A DNA stretch of 64,000 nucleotides from the NCBI GenBank assembly GCA_963924555.1, contig OZ004590.1:6068001-6132000 (forward strand). The letters run 5' to 3'. The DNA is from Crambe crambe (lineage: Eukaryota > Porifera > Demospongiae > Poecilosclerida > Crambeidae). Made by a program: the position numbers and the translations under genes. Shown in pieces: positions 1-15,400 of this stretch (position 1 is the stretch's first letter; each line of letters starts with the position of its first letter). The notes under the pieces are model-generated. The model had not been told where the DNA came from. It worked only from the letters and a program-made list of their open reading frames with translations, and did no database searches.

Positions 1-472
1 GACATACTATTTCAAGATGGAGCTAGTGGTTCAACTGCAGTGTTAGCTGCAATAGGTAGAATACAGCAGTCTGGAGTGTTTGGAAGTGACAATGACCTGT
101 TACGTCGCATAGCTTATGTGGAGACTCGTGATGGAACTCTTCCAAACACATTCAGGACAGGCTATAATGGAGGGATATGGGCTGTGGATGAGTCTGCATT
201 CATCAGCACCAAAAATGTCGCACGAAATGCAAGACTACCTGCCAAGTTGAAGCAGATCCAGCAAAGTTTTGGGATTAGCTGGCTCACAGTTGCATGGAGT
301 GATTTACGCAGGCCCCTCCACAGTGTACTGGCTGCAAGACTCATTCTTTATAATGCAGTGTGTGCTTTCCCTCCTGCTAGTGATCTTGCAGGACAGGCTC
401 GGATTTGGATTCAGCATTACAATACTAATGGAGACGTCTCAGATTTTGTGACCACATCTACTGGTCTAGAAG
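1..472 (+). other. Lysozyme-like/SLT-like domain exon (first exon in window)
   Basis: Frame 1 is open from base 1 to the donor at 473 (phase 1). The segment has a helix-type motif IAYVETRDG, then NGGIWAVDE, then a [16 protein letters not shown] stretch and [11 protein letters not shown] near the end. The spacing of a Glu helix, a G-I-W-x-V motif and a late YN recalls lysozyme-like and soluble transglycosylase folds. The Glu of VETRDG (near base 116) would be the acid residue. This is my recollection of a domain often attached to large cnidarian and sponge ectodomains. Fold and activity are not proven; it could be a non-catalytic carbohydrate-binding relative. Confidence 0.45.
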
Positions 473-3400
473 GTATGAAGTATTGGTTATAGCACAGCTA
501 GTGTTCATTGTACATAAACAATCCTCTCACTGTTTCACAGTGATCTCTAGATAGTGCTTTAGGAAAAGCAAGACAAGGACTGAGGCAATTAGGCCAAAAA
601 TTGATTTGTGTGGTTAAATTTTGGTCCAGTCCACCAGACTCCCAGTAGCTAGCTATTGAGCAGGGTTGTTGCTTGAGATTCACTCAATAATTATTGTGTA
701 TCTGCCATAGCTATAGTTGTCAAATTTTTTACTGGTCTTAATTATCAATACTAGGGAGTGTTACAGAAAGTGCTGCAAATGAGTTTTTTGTGGGATTTTC
801 GATTAACTATCAATATACCTATGCGACAACCATCCAAATATTCGTGAGTACACCAGAATCTAATCCTGTGAGATTCACTGTGGCAGGCAGAAGCTTCAAC
901 TACAGCAGAACAGCTACTCGTCACTCATCAACAATTGTGACTTTGCCCACTGATTTGCGAGTTCAGCATAGTAATGAACGAAATAAAGGGATACATATAA
1001 AAGCCGAAGGAAATAGTAAAATCGTTGTATATGGTCTATCTTCTGCTGCATTTTCAAGTGATGCTTTCTTAGCTCTACCTTGCGGTAGTCAGGCAGTGGA
1101 TGAGTATGAATATTACGGGATGACTTACCGTGCTGTTACTTTTTCTTTGAGTGAGATACTCATTGTTGCATGTCAAGATGCTACAATGATTACTACACCA
1201 TCAGGTACAGTCACGCTAAATAGTCGTGAAACATATTTGTATTCAGGTTCAAGCGACTTCACTGGTGTGAGAATTACATCCACTAAACCAGTCTCTTTTT
1301 ATAGTAATCAACAATGTACCAATATACCAGCAAATAGGTTTGCTTGTGATCACCTTACTGAACAGATACCGCCAACATCTACATGGGGCTCTTCTTTCCT
1401 TGTTGCCTCCCTTGAGGGACGAAGATCAGGAGAAATCTTCAGAATCCTTGCTGCTAAGGCTTCTACCACTGTCAGAGTAAATTGTACTACATTCAGTCGA
1501 GTGCAGGTTTACTTTCTCTCAGCTGCAGGGAGTTGGAATGAATTTAGAATAAATTTCCCTAGTTTCTGTAGCATTGAATCTTCAGCCCCAATATTAGTCA
1601 CTCAGTTTGCACTTGCAAATGATCTAGATGGTGTTGGTGACCCTTTCATGATGATAATACCGCCAGTTGAACAATACAGCAACAATTATGTCTTTAGCGT
1701 CCTTTCATCATTTTCTACAAACTACATAACAATATATGTTGCTACAAGGTTCTACCAGCCAGGAAGAATTTATGTTGATTCTACTAGTCTAGCTGGTTCA
1801 GCTTGGACTGCAGTGTATTGCTCATCTGGCCTCATTTGTGGATACATAACTCGTGTAAGCTTGTCTGCTGGTGAACACAGACTTTATCATCAAGATCCCA
1901 GTGCAAGAGTTGGTGTGTCTGCATATGGATTCAATTCATTTGACTCGTATGGTTATCCTGGAGGGATAGAACTGACACCTGTTCAATGTGAGTGAATGTA
2001 TTGTGCTATTTTCTATAAACCTATAACTATGCTATCTCTATAATAGTGGCCACAGTGAGCTTTTCAGCTGCAAGTTACAGAATATCTGAAGGAACTGAGA
2101 GTTTGGAATTAAGCATCACCAGAGCAGGAGACACTTCGATTTTGGCTGTTGTAATGGTAGCATCTGACAATTCCGAAGGCACCGCCTCAGGTTTGAGTTT
2201 TTCAGACCCCCATCTCATATCTTACAGGCCCTGTATATCATCACAAAGAATTAGCTAGCTAGCTAGCTACTCTCTTGATATGATGTAGCTGCATGCATAC
2301 AAGTTTGAATTTTGATGATTGATTTATAATTATCACTATACAGCAATGGAGGATTACAGTTCAATATCTACTATTCTGGAATTCCCGCCTGGAGTAACTA
2401 ACCAACGGATAACTGTTTCTATCAAAAACGACAAAAGGTTAGAAAGGAATGAGACGTTTCAGCTGTACCTCACAGCCGGAGCTGGTGTTCATCTCTCTCC
2501 ATTTCCAAGGACAGAAATCACAATAGTTAATGATGATGGTATGTAAACCTAATAGCCAGCTAAATCTCAGCCAAATTGATCACTTTTCAAACTCTCACAT
2601 AAGTGCAGTGATCAATTAGCTGCATGAAGTCATGACCTTTTCATCTAATGCCCAATTGTATTGAAAAAATTTCAGTTGAGCTACATGACTGCATGTAATT
2701 TTTACATGCATGTATGTGTGTGTGTGCATGCAACAGGGCAGAAAGCAGTCTTGCTAGGAAATGAATTTCACTACTTCAAAGACTAAAACATATGGGGGTA
2801 GGTATCATTGCCTCATCAGCGCTATAAAATAACCATCATGATCAGTTATGAATTCACTAATCATATGAGGAAGGGTAATAATCCTAATGAAAATCATAGC
2901 CTTCAGCTTTTTTCCTTGGTGCCATGCATGCATGCTCAGACTCTAGGCCAGACTGGAGAATTCACAGTCTGTGTGGGTAGCTATGACATTGCTCACCAAC
3001 CCATAAGGCATCATGCCTTGAATTATTCATTGCTTGGTGTACTCATTAAGCTGATGACCATTTCCAACTGAGAACACGGGCATTCATCCTATGCCCTTCC
3101 CACAAGCTATATATGTGTGACTTATTACTCCATGCATGCAGGAATGATGCACCTCAATCCCTCCTATGGCAGTGCATTGGGTGGCACAGGAGTCATCGTA
3201 ACTGGAGACATGCTCCGACTGTCCACAGGGGACAACATAATGTGCACATTTGATGGAGTCCAAGTACCCGGCGTTTATGTCAGTAGCACACAAGCTCTAT
3301 GTGTCTCACCTTTGCTGGAGAGGATAGGGCAAGTGGAGTTCAGACTGCGTGTTACGGGAATCAATTCGTTCACTGGAGAAGCAAACTTTAATTCACGTAA

Positions 3401-6400
3401 GGATGATATAGCTATGAAGCAATATAAGAGGTAGCTGTATTAAGTTTTTCCCATGTTATATAATAGTGTCATATTTGAAGTCATATGATGTGTACTTGGC
3501 TAACGATGATGTGGTGTTTACTGAAGGAATGACAGTACGTGTGCAGTGGTCTCCTGTTAGTATCTTTCCCATGCAACCTTCAAATACTTATACGGTTGAT
3601 ATTGAGTTATTGGAGATGAATAATACAGGAACTTGGAACAATTCAACACCTCTGGCATCCAATATTCCTAACAATGGGTTCACTGATGTTCCCATACCAA
3701 GTGTAGAAGTAAGAGATACATTGGAAGAGGCTGTCTCTCTTGTGGTGGTAAGAGTCAGTTTGAGCAGCAGTGCCAACAATTCTGATATCCTAAGAAGGCT
3801 TGGTCGATTGGCTCTGAAAACAGCACGCAACGCTCCAGTTCGCTACTTGAAGAAACTCAGAAGACTGTCCATTCAGCACGGATTATGTCAGGCATGGAGT
3901 GCTCTACAGCCTTCTGGCATTGGTCAAGACATTTTGAGCCGGTTGCCAGCGTGTCCACAGAGAATCAGGGACATACTGGCTCCTAATAGTGGCTTCACAG
4001 AACAGCTATTTTCTTCCGCCTCTCCAGTGATTGGAGAAATTCAAACTGGAATGGGGAGCCTCAATCTGCCATTTGTTGGAAGAGTAGGGGGCCACGCTGC
4101 TTATACTGTTACTGATGAGGCCATTAGGAGATATTTCCATCCAGGAACTACTAAGTGCTTTTATCAGAGGGGAGATGTGTGAGTACTATATCATAGTCAA
4201 TCCATGGATATCAAGCCACAATGATTATACAGCATTTAGCTATTATATATTATCCCACTATTATTATTCAGAGCTCTGACTGGTGGATCTCAACAACATT
4301 GTTGTTACAATGGAGAGTTCCTTATCACTGGTCCTCCCGGAGGAGGAACTGTAGATCTGGTCGCTCCTGATGACAGCCCCTTCAGCACTGTCACTCTCAC
4401 TCACTTCATGGTTGATGTCATCCCGTTCATATTCTGTTGCAAAGCTGGGCCATTTTCAAATTGCAGGACATACTATGAACACCGTCCATCAGATAGAGGA
4501 ATAGACTTCAGCCCTCCTCCTCCTCCAGGTATGAGAACCCATTACCTACAGCCCTAAGCACCTTTGAGAAATAGCATCTAATTTCCTTTTTACAAGGGCC
4601 AACACATGTAGAAGATATGAAGAAGCTAACTAATTTTATTTACTAGCTGCTAAATATATTATCACATGCAGCCATTATACGTGGAGATCCTCATCTTATC
4701 ACTCTCGATGGCCACCAGTACACATTCAATGGGAAAGGAGAGTTTGTTCTCATTGATACACCAGATGACAGTTTCTCCCTTCAAGCCCGCATGGTGCCAT
4801 TCAACAATACTCGAGCAACTGTATTCACAGCTGTTGTGGGGAGACAGAATGATTCGGACACCGTTCAGTTTGAGATCACAGAAAATGGTACTGCAACTCT
4901 AGTCAATGGAGAGGAGATCGACTTAACAGTCATTAAGGAGCAAGAGTTCCTGAATGTCCTTGTTAAAGATCTAGGAAATAACACTTTTACTGCTTCTTAT
5001 TCAAGTGGTGCATATTTGGAAGTGAAAGAGGAAAACAATTTCTTCTCGACGCTAACTGTTACCTTACCGAGTGTGTTCCGAGAAAACGAAACACAAGGTT
5101 TGATGGGTTCCTTTAATGGCAATGCCTCTGATGACCTACTTCCTAATTGTGGTCAAGTTCCTCTGCCACTGAATTCTTCTCTTCAGGACATACATGAATT
5201 ATTCGGAATTACATGTAAAATATTAACTATGCCATACATTAATTACAATACCTGATTATGCACCAATGCAGGGATTGTAGATGCTCCCACTGACAGTCTC
5301 TTCACATACCAGCCTGGTGAAAGTTGGGCTACGTACTATGATCCCTGTTTTGTTCCAGTCTACACAGTCGTATTCTCCAACCCAGCATTACAGAGTCAAG
5401 CTAATGCTATTTGTGGCAGTGACCAGCAGTGCTTATTTGATGTAGCGGCCACCGGGCAAGTAGAAATTGGCCAATCAACGAGGGATATCGGTCTTGAGTA
5501 TGAAGAAATCATGCAAATCCAGATACCAGGTGATGTCAATATCATATTATCATGAGGTGATGAAATGCGATACTATTTTTATTATTGTAGTCGTGTGCGA
5601 CCCTCCATGTGATTTTGGAGTGTGTGTGGCCAATAACACATGCTTCTGTGAAGAAGGTTATGAGGGCTATTATTGCTCATATTCAGGTATAGCCATCGAT
5701 GATACGTAGCTACACAAGGTTATGATCTCTTTTATTTAGTTGCTTATTTCTGTGACGAGAATGACAGTCCTTGTCAGAATGGAGGGACTTGTTTGAAACA
5801 TGTTTTGGATTACTCATGCTTTTGCCCTCCTGGGCAAACTGGAGAATTCTGTGAAATTGGTTAGTAATGTCAGTAGGATGCTAGCTAGTTCGCAATGAGT
5901 GTGTTTACCTTTATGAACTTCTAGTTTCACCTCAGGGTACTGTCACTATTCAAGACAGTGATAATCAAGTGTACGATACAGGAGAAAATGCGACTTTACT
6001 TTGTTCAGCACAAGGTGGACCAGGAAATACATTCCAATGGAGGAGAAATGGAGAGTTACTGGTGGAATCGACAACATTGAATATTGTCAACATCACTGCC
6101 TCTTTGGGTGGGGACTATACGTGTATAGTGAGCAACAGGGCTGGAAATGGCACTGCCACCGTGTCTCTTCATGTTATGCCTTACTTCATCACTGAGCCAG
6201 AGGGTGCTATGGAATCCAATGGGTCTACTATAGCTTTTACATGTGAAGCCGAAGGTTTCCCTGCTCCAAGCTACCAATGGGGGCGTGTGGATGAAGAGGA
6301 GATTGGAAGCAATACTCTAGGGAACAACTTGCCGAACATAACATTTAGTCCTCTTCTCTTCGGGAATGAGGGCGAATATTACTGCAATGCCACATCAGGA

Positions 6401-9400
6401 GGGTTGACAATTCAGTCAGATGCTGTAACATTGACCAGTACGTCATCATACATACAATGTAATAGAGATTTTACAGCTCTTAAACTCTTTATTTTGCAGT
6501 TGTTCCATTGGCAGTGATTACTCCCATCGAACGAACTCATAATTTAAGTGATAATGTTACATTGGAGTGTTCCGGTATGGGTGGTCCTGGCAACACATAT
6601 CAGTGGCAGTTTATGGGGTCTGATATTGACGGAGAGACCTCTACAGAACTGACTGTGGCTAACGTGAATGCCTCTGATGGAGGGGGGTATACCTGTGTCG
6701 TATCCAATAGTGCTGGAAGTAGCACTGCTACCACATCTGTCTTCATCTTTCCTTACTTCACCTCTCAACCTCAGAATATAGAGCTCAACAATGGGTCTAT
6801 GACAACTCTATCATGTGAGGCTGAGGCATTTCCTACTCCGGAATATCAGTGGATGCGTAGCAATGGACAGAGGATCAGTGACGATGTGACAGGGAGGACC
6901 ACTTCTGAGTTGAACTTTGTTCAAGTCTTATTTGGGGATGAGGGAGAATACTACTGCAATATTTCATCAAGAGGACTGCATTTTCAATCAGAGACAGCTA
7001 CACTAACAAGTAAGGAGCATAGTTTTTGCCCCAGGCCAGGTCCTCCTTTTTTATTGATGAGGGCCTGGCTATAAGGAGCACAAGAACATAAGCATGATTT
7101 ATGTGATTGTGGTATGCGTTTTTGCAGTATCTCCTGCAGGCAGTGTGGTGACACCACCCACTGTTAATAGCCAACTAGGGGAAACAGAAGAACTCATCTG
7201 CACGGCTATGGGAGGACCAGGCAATTCCTTCAATTGGATCAAGCAAGATGATGATAATATGACTAGTACTGGAGCCACTGCAAGAATCAACATCACAGTA
7301 GATGATGTTTCAAGAGGAGGCGTGTATGAGTGCACTGTGACGAACAGTGCTGGCAATGATTCAGCCGAAACAACACTTAACAGTAAGGACATACTGCATA
7401 GTTTTAAAAAAAGTTATAGAGCTCACCATCATTGTTGTTGTGTTTTATGTTCAATTTCTTTCACAGTTGCTCCATTCTTTATTGATGTCTCTTCTAATTT
7501 AAGTGTGGCTAAACTGGAAAATGCTACCTTGTCATGCGAAGCTTCAGGATATCCTCTGCCTGACATTGTTTGGTATCACAATGGCACCATTCTCTCTCAG
7601 AGCAGCAGAGTGACGATAAATAAGACAGTGGGAAGCGAGAGTGTGATAAGTGTGGTTGATGTTGTTATGGCAATGACAAATGATACAGGAAGTTATAGCT
7701 GTGAAGTGACCAGTCCAGTACTTGAATATAACTCGATCACACGACGCTTGGAAGTTCTAGTACAAGGCAAGATAAATAAGTATTGGGAGGATTACCATGA
7801 TCTTTTAGTATTCAATTTCTCATAGATATCCCTGAACAGCCTCAAAATGTCTTGGTTTTCAACACCACTTCACACATGGTCACTTTGACTTGGGTGGAGC
7901 CACATGACAACAATGCCCCCGTTACGGGGTACTTAGTGACATACATGGAACCTGAATTTGTGGGAGGGGACTTGGAGAGAGTAGTAAACGCATCAGCAGA
8001 GATGGCCACCATCACTGACCTCTCTCCTGGAGTGGACTATGAATTCACCATAACTGCCTACAATGAGATAGGTTCTTCCCGTCCCAGTAATCCAAGAACA
8101 GTGAGAACACTTGACGAAGGTGAGCCCTAGCCCTAGCTATAGCTATAGCCCTAGTGCATAGTCCTATCCCTAGCCCTAGCCCTGCCCCAATCATGTATTA
8201 TTTTCTTGACACTACACAGCACCATCAGGAGCACCATTTATAACAAGAGCGATAGATTTGTCTTCAATGCAACTGCTAGTGGAGTGGACTGAGGTGCAGG
8301 CTATCAACCAGAATGGCATCATCATCATGTATGAAGTGATGTACGTACCACTGGAAGAATTCGGAGTCGCTGATACCAGAAACACATCAAACAGAACCAT
8401 AGTACTAGAAGGACTGGAAGAATCAGTTGAATATAACATCACAGTGCGTGCCTTCACTAGTGTGGGACCAGGACCCTTCAGTGCTTCAGTGATCAGTAGA
8501 CCACGGGAAGATGGTGAATATTAGTTTGACTAATTTTAAAGCCATTTACTTATGCTGATTCTTTATCATTCAATCTAGCTCCTGCCAGCCCACCAATTAA
8601 CATAATGATTACAGTTCTATCATCAACTGAAATAATGGTGACCTGGGGTCCAGTTCCTCCCGTAGATCAGAACGGTATCATAACTGAGTATGAAGTGATG
8701 TTTGAACCACTGGAGACGTTCAGTGGGACCATAACGACTCAGACTGCTAACGTGACTGCTCCAGCAATGTCGGTGATCTTGACGGGATTACAAGCATTTG
8801 TGAACTATAGTATATCTGTCCGAGCATACACTAGAATTGGAGCAGGACCCTTTAGCACAGTAATAACGAATATGACCCATGAGGATGGTGAGTATAAGAA
8901 CTGATTGATAATCTATTCAAAGTGTGTCACGTATTCTTATGATTCTTATTATAGTTCCTTCAAGTTCTCCTGTGAACGTGACAGCATTCGTTGGTTCCTC
9001 CACTGCCATTATAGTGACCTGGGGTCCACTCCTTCCTATAGACCAAAATGGCATCATTACCAGATATGACATTATGTACCAGCCACAAGAGACATTCGGT
9101 GGAAGCATAGCAACTCAAACTACTAATGTATCAGGGTCAGTGATGTCAGTGACTCTGATGGATTTGCAAGAGTTCGTGACTTATGATATATCTATCCGAG
9201 CATACACTAACATGGGACCTGGACCTTTCAGTGTCATGGCGACCACTAAAACTTTGGAAGATGGTAAATAGCAGTGATGTCGTAATTATAAATTATAATG
9301 TATTCATATTATGTATTTACACATAGAACCATCTAGTCCACCAGCTAATATAGTTGCCATGGCGATATCTTCCACTACTATTGCTCTATCATGGGATGAA

Positions 9401-12400
9401 GTTCCTCCAATTGATCAAAATGGCTACATCACCATATACGAAGTGTTTTACCAACCATTGGAGGAATTTGGCGGGGTTCTGGTGGCAAACTCGATCAACT
9501 TGACCAACATGTCAACGGTGTTGATCAATCTGGAAGAGTTTGTGAATTACAGTATTTCTGTTAGAGCCTACACCAGTGTAGGAGCAGGGCCTTATAGTCG
9601 AAACTTTACCATATTGACCCTTCCGGATGGTGAGTATAATAGCAATTGGGTATTGTATATTTATGCCTTCCTTGATATTTATATGAACAGTGCCTGCTAG
9701 CCCACCTCAGAGTGTCTCTGCTATAGTAACTTCTTCCATGGAAATACAAGTAAACTGGTTGGAGGTTTTGCCAATAGACCAGAATGGCATAATCATGAAG
9801 TACGAGGTGATGAACCAACCACTGGAGACATTCAATGGAAAAATTGGGACTCAAAGAGTGAACTTGACTGGATCAGAGATGTCTGTGACTCTGATGGAGT
9901 TGCAAGAGTTCGTGAACTATACTATCTCTGTCCGAGCATATACCAGTGTGGGTGCAGGACCTTTTAGTGCAGGAATTAGAGTGACGACTAATCAGGCTGG
10001 TAAGTGGATAGTGTACGTCTGATGAGGTAATTATATTGTGTCACGATACCATTTTCATCAGCTCCTTCTAGTTCCCCTGTTAATATGACTGCACTGGCTG
10101 ACTCCTCTACCACCATCACGGTGACCTGGGGTCCAATTCCTCCCATAGACCAGAATGGCATCATTACTGAGTATGAAGTGACATACGAACCACTGGAGAC
10201 ATTCAATGATTCCATTGGGATGAGCGTTGTTAATGTAACAGCACCAAATACAGCAGTCATTCTCAGTGGTCTACAGGAGCATGTTGACTACAGTATCAGA
10301 GTCAGGGCTTTCACAAGTGTCGGACCCAGTAATTATAGCACTACTTTTCAAGAAAGAACCTATGAAGATGGTAAGTGAAGACATATTTTGGATTAAAAAC
10401 ATCCATTATTGACATAATATTGCAGTGCCATCCAGAGCTCCTTTGATCACTGAAGCAATGGAAATCTCATCCACTGAAGTTGAAGTGATATGGTCTGAAG
10501 TGAACCCTATTGATAGAAATGGGATCATCACTCATTATGAAGTGGACTATCAGCCTATAGTGCCATTTAGCAACCCTATGGATCTCAGTCGTGTTAACAC
10601 AACCAACACTACCATCATACTGAGGGACTTACATGAGTCTGCTCAGTATAACATCACAGTGCGTGCCTTCACTGGCATTGGTCCTGGCCCATTCAGCTAT
10701 CCTGCTCTCAGTACCACACACGAAGATGGTAAGTGCAGCTACTGAGCAATAATAAAGAAATGATGATATCCAATCTTCTTTACAGTTCCAGTGAGTCCTC
10801 CCACTGCTGTTGCTGTTAATGGTGTATCATCGACCACCATAATGGTGAGCTGGGGTCCAGTCCCTCTTATCGACCAAAATGGCATCATAACTGAATACGA
10901 AGTGATGTATGAACCACTGGAGACATTCAATGGAAGCATTGAGACTCAAACAGCTAATGTGTCAGGGTCAGATATGACCATTACTCTTACAGGATTAGAA
11001 GAGTTTGTGAACTACAGCATCTCTGTCCGAGCCTACACCAGTGTGGGGGCAGGACCCTATAGCAATGAAGGATTTGCTGTGACTAATGAAAGTGGTGAGT
11101 ATACTGGTTACTGGTACTCTGATATACCCTCTATATGATGACCATTATTTCATTAGTTCCTGCAAGTGCACCGATTAATTCCATGGCAACAGCAGTGTCA
11201 TCAACTGAAATAATGGTGACTTGGGATCTGGTGTTTCCCATAGACCAGAATGGCATCATCACTGAGTACGAAGTGATGTACGAACCACTGGAGACATTCA
11301 ATGATTCCATTGGGATTGGTACCATCAATGTAACAACACCGAACACATCAATTGTCCTCAGTGGTTTGCAGGAGTATGTCGACTACAGTGTCAGAGTCAG
11401 GGCTTTCACAAGTGTCGGACCCGGTCCACTCAGTTCTGCTATCCAGGAAAGAACCAGTGAAGATGGTAAGACAAGAACAAATAGTGCATATGATTTCAAT
11501 GAAAGATTATATTACTATCATAGTTCCATCAAGAGCTCCTTCAATCACTGAAGCAATGGAGATTTCATCCACTGAAGTTGAAGTGACGTGGTCTGAAGTG
11601 AACCCCATTGATAGAAATGGGATCATCACTCATTATGAAGTGGACTATCAACCTATAGTGCCATTTAGCAACCCTATGGACCTCAGTCGTGTTAACACAA
11701 CCAACACTACCATGGTACTGAGGGACTTACATGAGTCTGCTCAGTATAACATCACAGTGCGTGCCTTCACTGGCATAGGTCCTGGCCCATTCAGCTATCC
11801 TGCTCTCAGCACCACACATGAAGATGGTAAGCTTACCAATGGCTACAGCCAATTAATGATTACAGTAACCTTATTCTTCAGTTCCAAGAAGTCCCCCTGC
11901 TTCTGTTACTGTTAATGGTGTATCATCGACTGCCATAATGGTGAGCTGGGGTCCAGTCCCTCTTATCGACCAAAATGGCATCATAACCGAGTATGAAGTG
12001 ATGTATGAACCACTGGAGACATTCAATGGAAGCATTGAGACTCAAACAGCTAATGTGTCAGGGTCAGATATGACCATTACTCTTATGGAATTAGAAGAAT
12101 TTGTGAACTACAGCATCTCTGTCCGAGCCTACACCAGTGTGGGGGCAGGACCTTACGGCAGTGAAGGATTTGCTATGACTAATGAAAGTGGTGAGTATTT
12201 TTTTAAATCATCTAAATTAATGTGTCTGATTATGGGGGTCTCACTTCACTATAGTTCCTGCAAGTGCACCAATTAATTCCACGGCAACAGCATTATCATC
12301 AACGGAAGTAACTGTGAGGTGGGGTCCAGTCTCACCGATAGACCAGAATGGTATCATCACTGAGTATGAAGTGATGTACGAGCCACTGGAGACATTCAAT

Positions 12401-15400
12401 GATTCCATCAGGATAAATGCCATCAATGTAACAGCACCGAACACATCAGTCATCCTCAGTGGTTTGCAGGAGTATGTCGACTACAGTATCAGAGTCAGGG
12501 CTTTCACAAGTGTCGGACCCAGTCCACTCAGTCCTGCTGTTCTGGAAAGGACCAATGAAGATGGTAAAAAAAATTAAAAAAAAGAAGCCATCTGGTCATC
12601 TGGTTTTATGATGATCATACATATATTCTTTCATTATTTGCAGTTCCATCAAGAGGTCCTTTGATCACCGAGGCAATGGAAATTTCATCTACTGAAGTTG
12701 CAGTGACATGGTCTGAACTGAATCCTATCAATCAAAATGGGATTATCACCCAGTACGAAGTGGAATATCGGCCTGTTGTATCATTGGGAAATCATGGAGC
12801 CCTGAGTTGTGTCAATACCACCAACACCACGATTACACTGAGAAACTTACAAGAATCTACTCAATACAACTTCAGAATACGTGCCTTCACAAGCATCGGT
12901 CCTGGTCCTTTCAGCAATCCGGCAATCAGCATCACACAAGAAGATGGTAAATGGCTGCATAATTTTGGTACACTACTTGAAATCTTGTTCTTATGTTACA
13001 GTTCCAAGGAGTCCACCCACCACTGTTGCTATTAGGACCATGTCATCAACCAACATAAGGGTGAGTTGGGGTCCTGTACCCTTTATCGACCAGAATGGCA
13101 TCATAACTGAGTATGAAGTGATGTACCAACCACTGGAGACATTCAATGGAAGCATCGAGACTCGGAGGGTGAATGTGACGTCGCCAGAGATGTCAGTGAC
13201 CCTGATGGAGTTACAAGAGTTTGTGAGCTACAGTATCTCTGTCCGAGCCTACACCAGTGTGGGGGCAGGACCTTATAGCAGTGAAGTGTTCATTATGACC
13301 AATGAAAGTGGTGAGCATTAAAAGGGTGATTACTATTATTAATGTGTTATCACGAGTTTTCTTACTAATAGCACCTGCCAGTGCACCTCTTAATTCCATG
13401 GCAACAGCAGTATCATCAACTGAAATAATTGTGACTTGGGAGCCAGTCCTTCCCATAGACCAGAATGGTATCATCACTGAGTATGAAGTAATGTATGAGC
13501 CACTGGAGACATTCAATGATTCCATCAGGATAAATGCCATCAATGTAACAGCACCGAACACATCAGTCATCCTCAGTGGTTTGCAGGAGTATGTCAACTA
13601 CAGTATCAGAGTCAGGGCTTTCACAAGTGTCGGGCCAAGTCCACTCAGTTCTGCTATTCAAGAAAGAACCAATGAAGATGGTAAGACAAGAACATAAGAA
13701 TATGCATGTGGTTTTATGAAGACATATGCTACTGTCACAGTTCCATCCAGAGCTCCTTTGATCACTGAAGCAATGGAAATTTCATCCACTGAAGTTGAAG
13801 TGACATGGTCTGAAGTGAACCCTATTGATCGAAACGGAATCATCACTCAGTATGAAGTAGACTATCAGCCTATAGTGCCTTTTAGCAACCCTATGGACTT
13901 AAGTCGCATTAACACTACTGACACTACTATCACACTGAGAAACTTACATGAGTCTGCTCGATATAACATCACAGTGCGCGCCTTCACTAGCATTGGTCCT
14001 GGCCCATTCAGCAATCCCACTCTGAGTATTACACATGAAGATGGTAAGGTATCGAAAAATAAATATCTAGTGATATTATCATTCGATATCTTTTAGTTCC
14101 AGGAAGTCCCCCCACAAGTATTGCCATCAATAGCATATCATCGACCACCATAATGGTGAGCTGGGATCCAGTCCCTCTTATAGACCAGAATGGCATCATA
14201 ACTGAGCATGAGGTGATGTACCAACCGCTGGAGACATTCAATGGAAGCATTGTGACTCAGAGAGTGAATGTAACTGAGCCAGAGATGGCAGTGACTCTGA
14301 TGGAGTTGCAAGAGTTTGTGAACTACAGCATCTCTGTCCGAGCATATACCAGTGTGGGGGCAGGACCTTATAGCAGTGAAGGATTTGCTATGACTAATGA
14401 AAATGGTGAGTGCTTTAAGGATTGAACATGTAGCCATCATTTAGATGACTATACTGATCATATATTTAGCTCCTGCCAGTGCACCAATTAACACCATGGC
14501 AACAGCAGTATCATCAACTGAAATAATTGTGACTTGGGATCCAGTCCTTCCCATAGACCAGAATGGTATCATCACTGAGTATGAAGTGGTATATGAGCCA
14601 CTGGAGACATTCAATGACTCCATCAGGATAAATGCCATCAATGTAACAGTACCGAACACATCAGTCATCCTCAGTGATTTGCAGGAGTATGTCGACTACA
14701 GTATCAGAGTCAGGGCTTTCACAAGTGTCGGACCAAGTCCACTCAGTCCTGCTGTTCAAGAAAGAACTCATGAAGATGGTAAGAACATAAAAATGTGGCA
14801 TGTGATTTCTATAAAGGGATGTTTACTATCATAGTGCCATCCAGAGCTCCTTTAATCACTGAAGCAATGGAGATTTCATCCACTGAAGTTGAAGTGATGT
14901 GGTCTGAAGTGAACCCTATTGATAGAAATGGAATCATCACTCGTTATGAAGTAGACTATCAGCCTATAGTGCCATTTAACAACCCTATGGACCTCAGTCA
15001 TGTTAACACAACCAACACTACCATCGTACTGAGGGACTTACATGAGTCTGCTCAGTATAACATCACAGTGCGTGCCTTCACTGGCATTGGTCCTGGCCCA
15101 TTCAGCAATCCTTCTCTCAGTATCACACATGAAGATGGTAAGGATGTTGGTTTAACCGTTAGTCTTGTGCAATTTATCTGGAGGTAATAGACTGGTGTGT
15201 ATTTCTAAATTTGGAAAAGGCCATATAATTGACTATGATTATCTTGATATCATTTATTGATCTTGTTCAAATAGTTCCAAGGAGTCCACCCACCACTGTT
15301 GCCGTTAATGGTGTGTCACCAACCACCATAATGGTGAGCTGGGGTCCAGTCCCTCTTATAGACCAGAATGGCATCATAACTGAGTACGAAGTGATGTATG

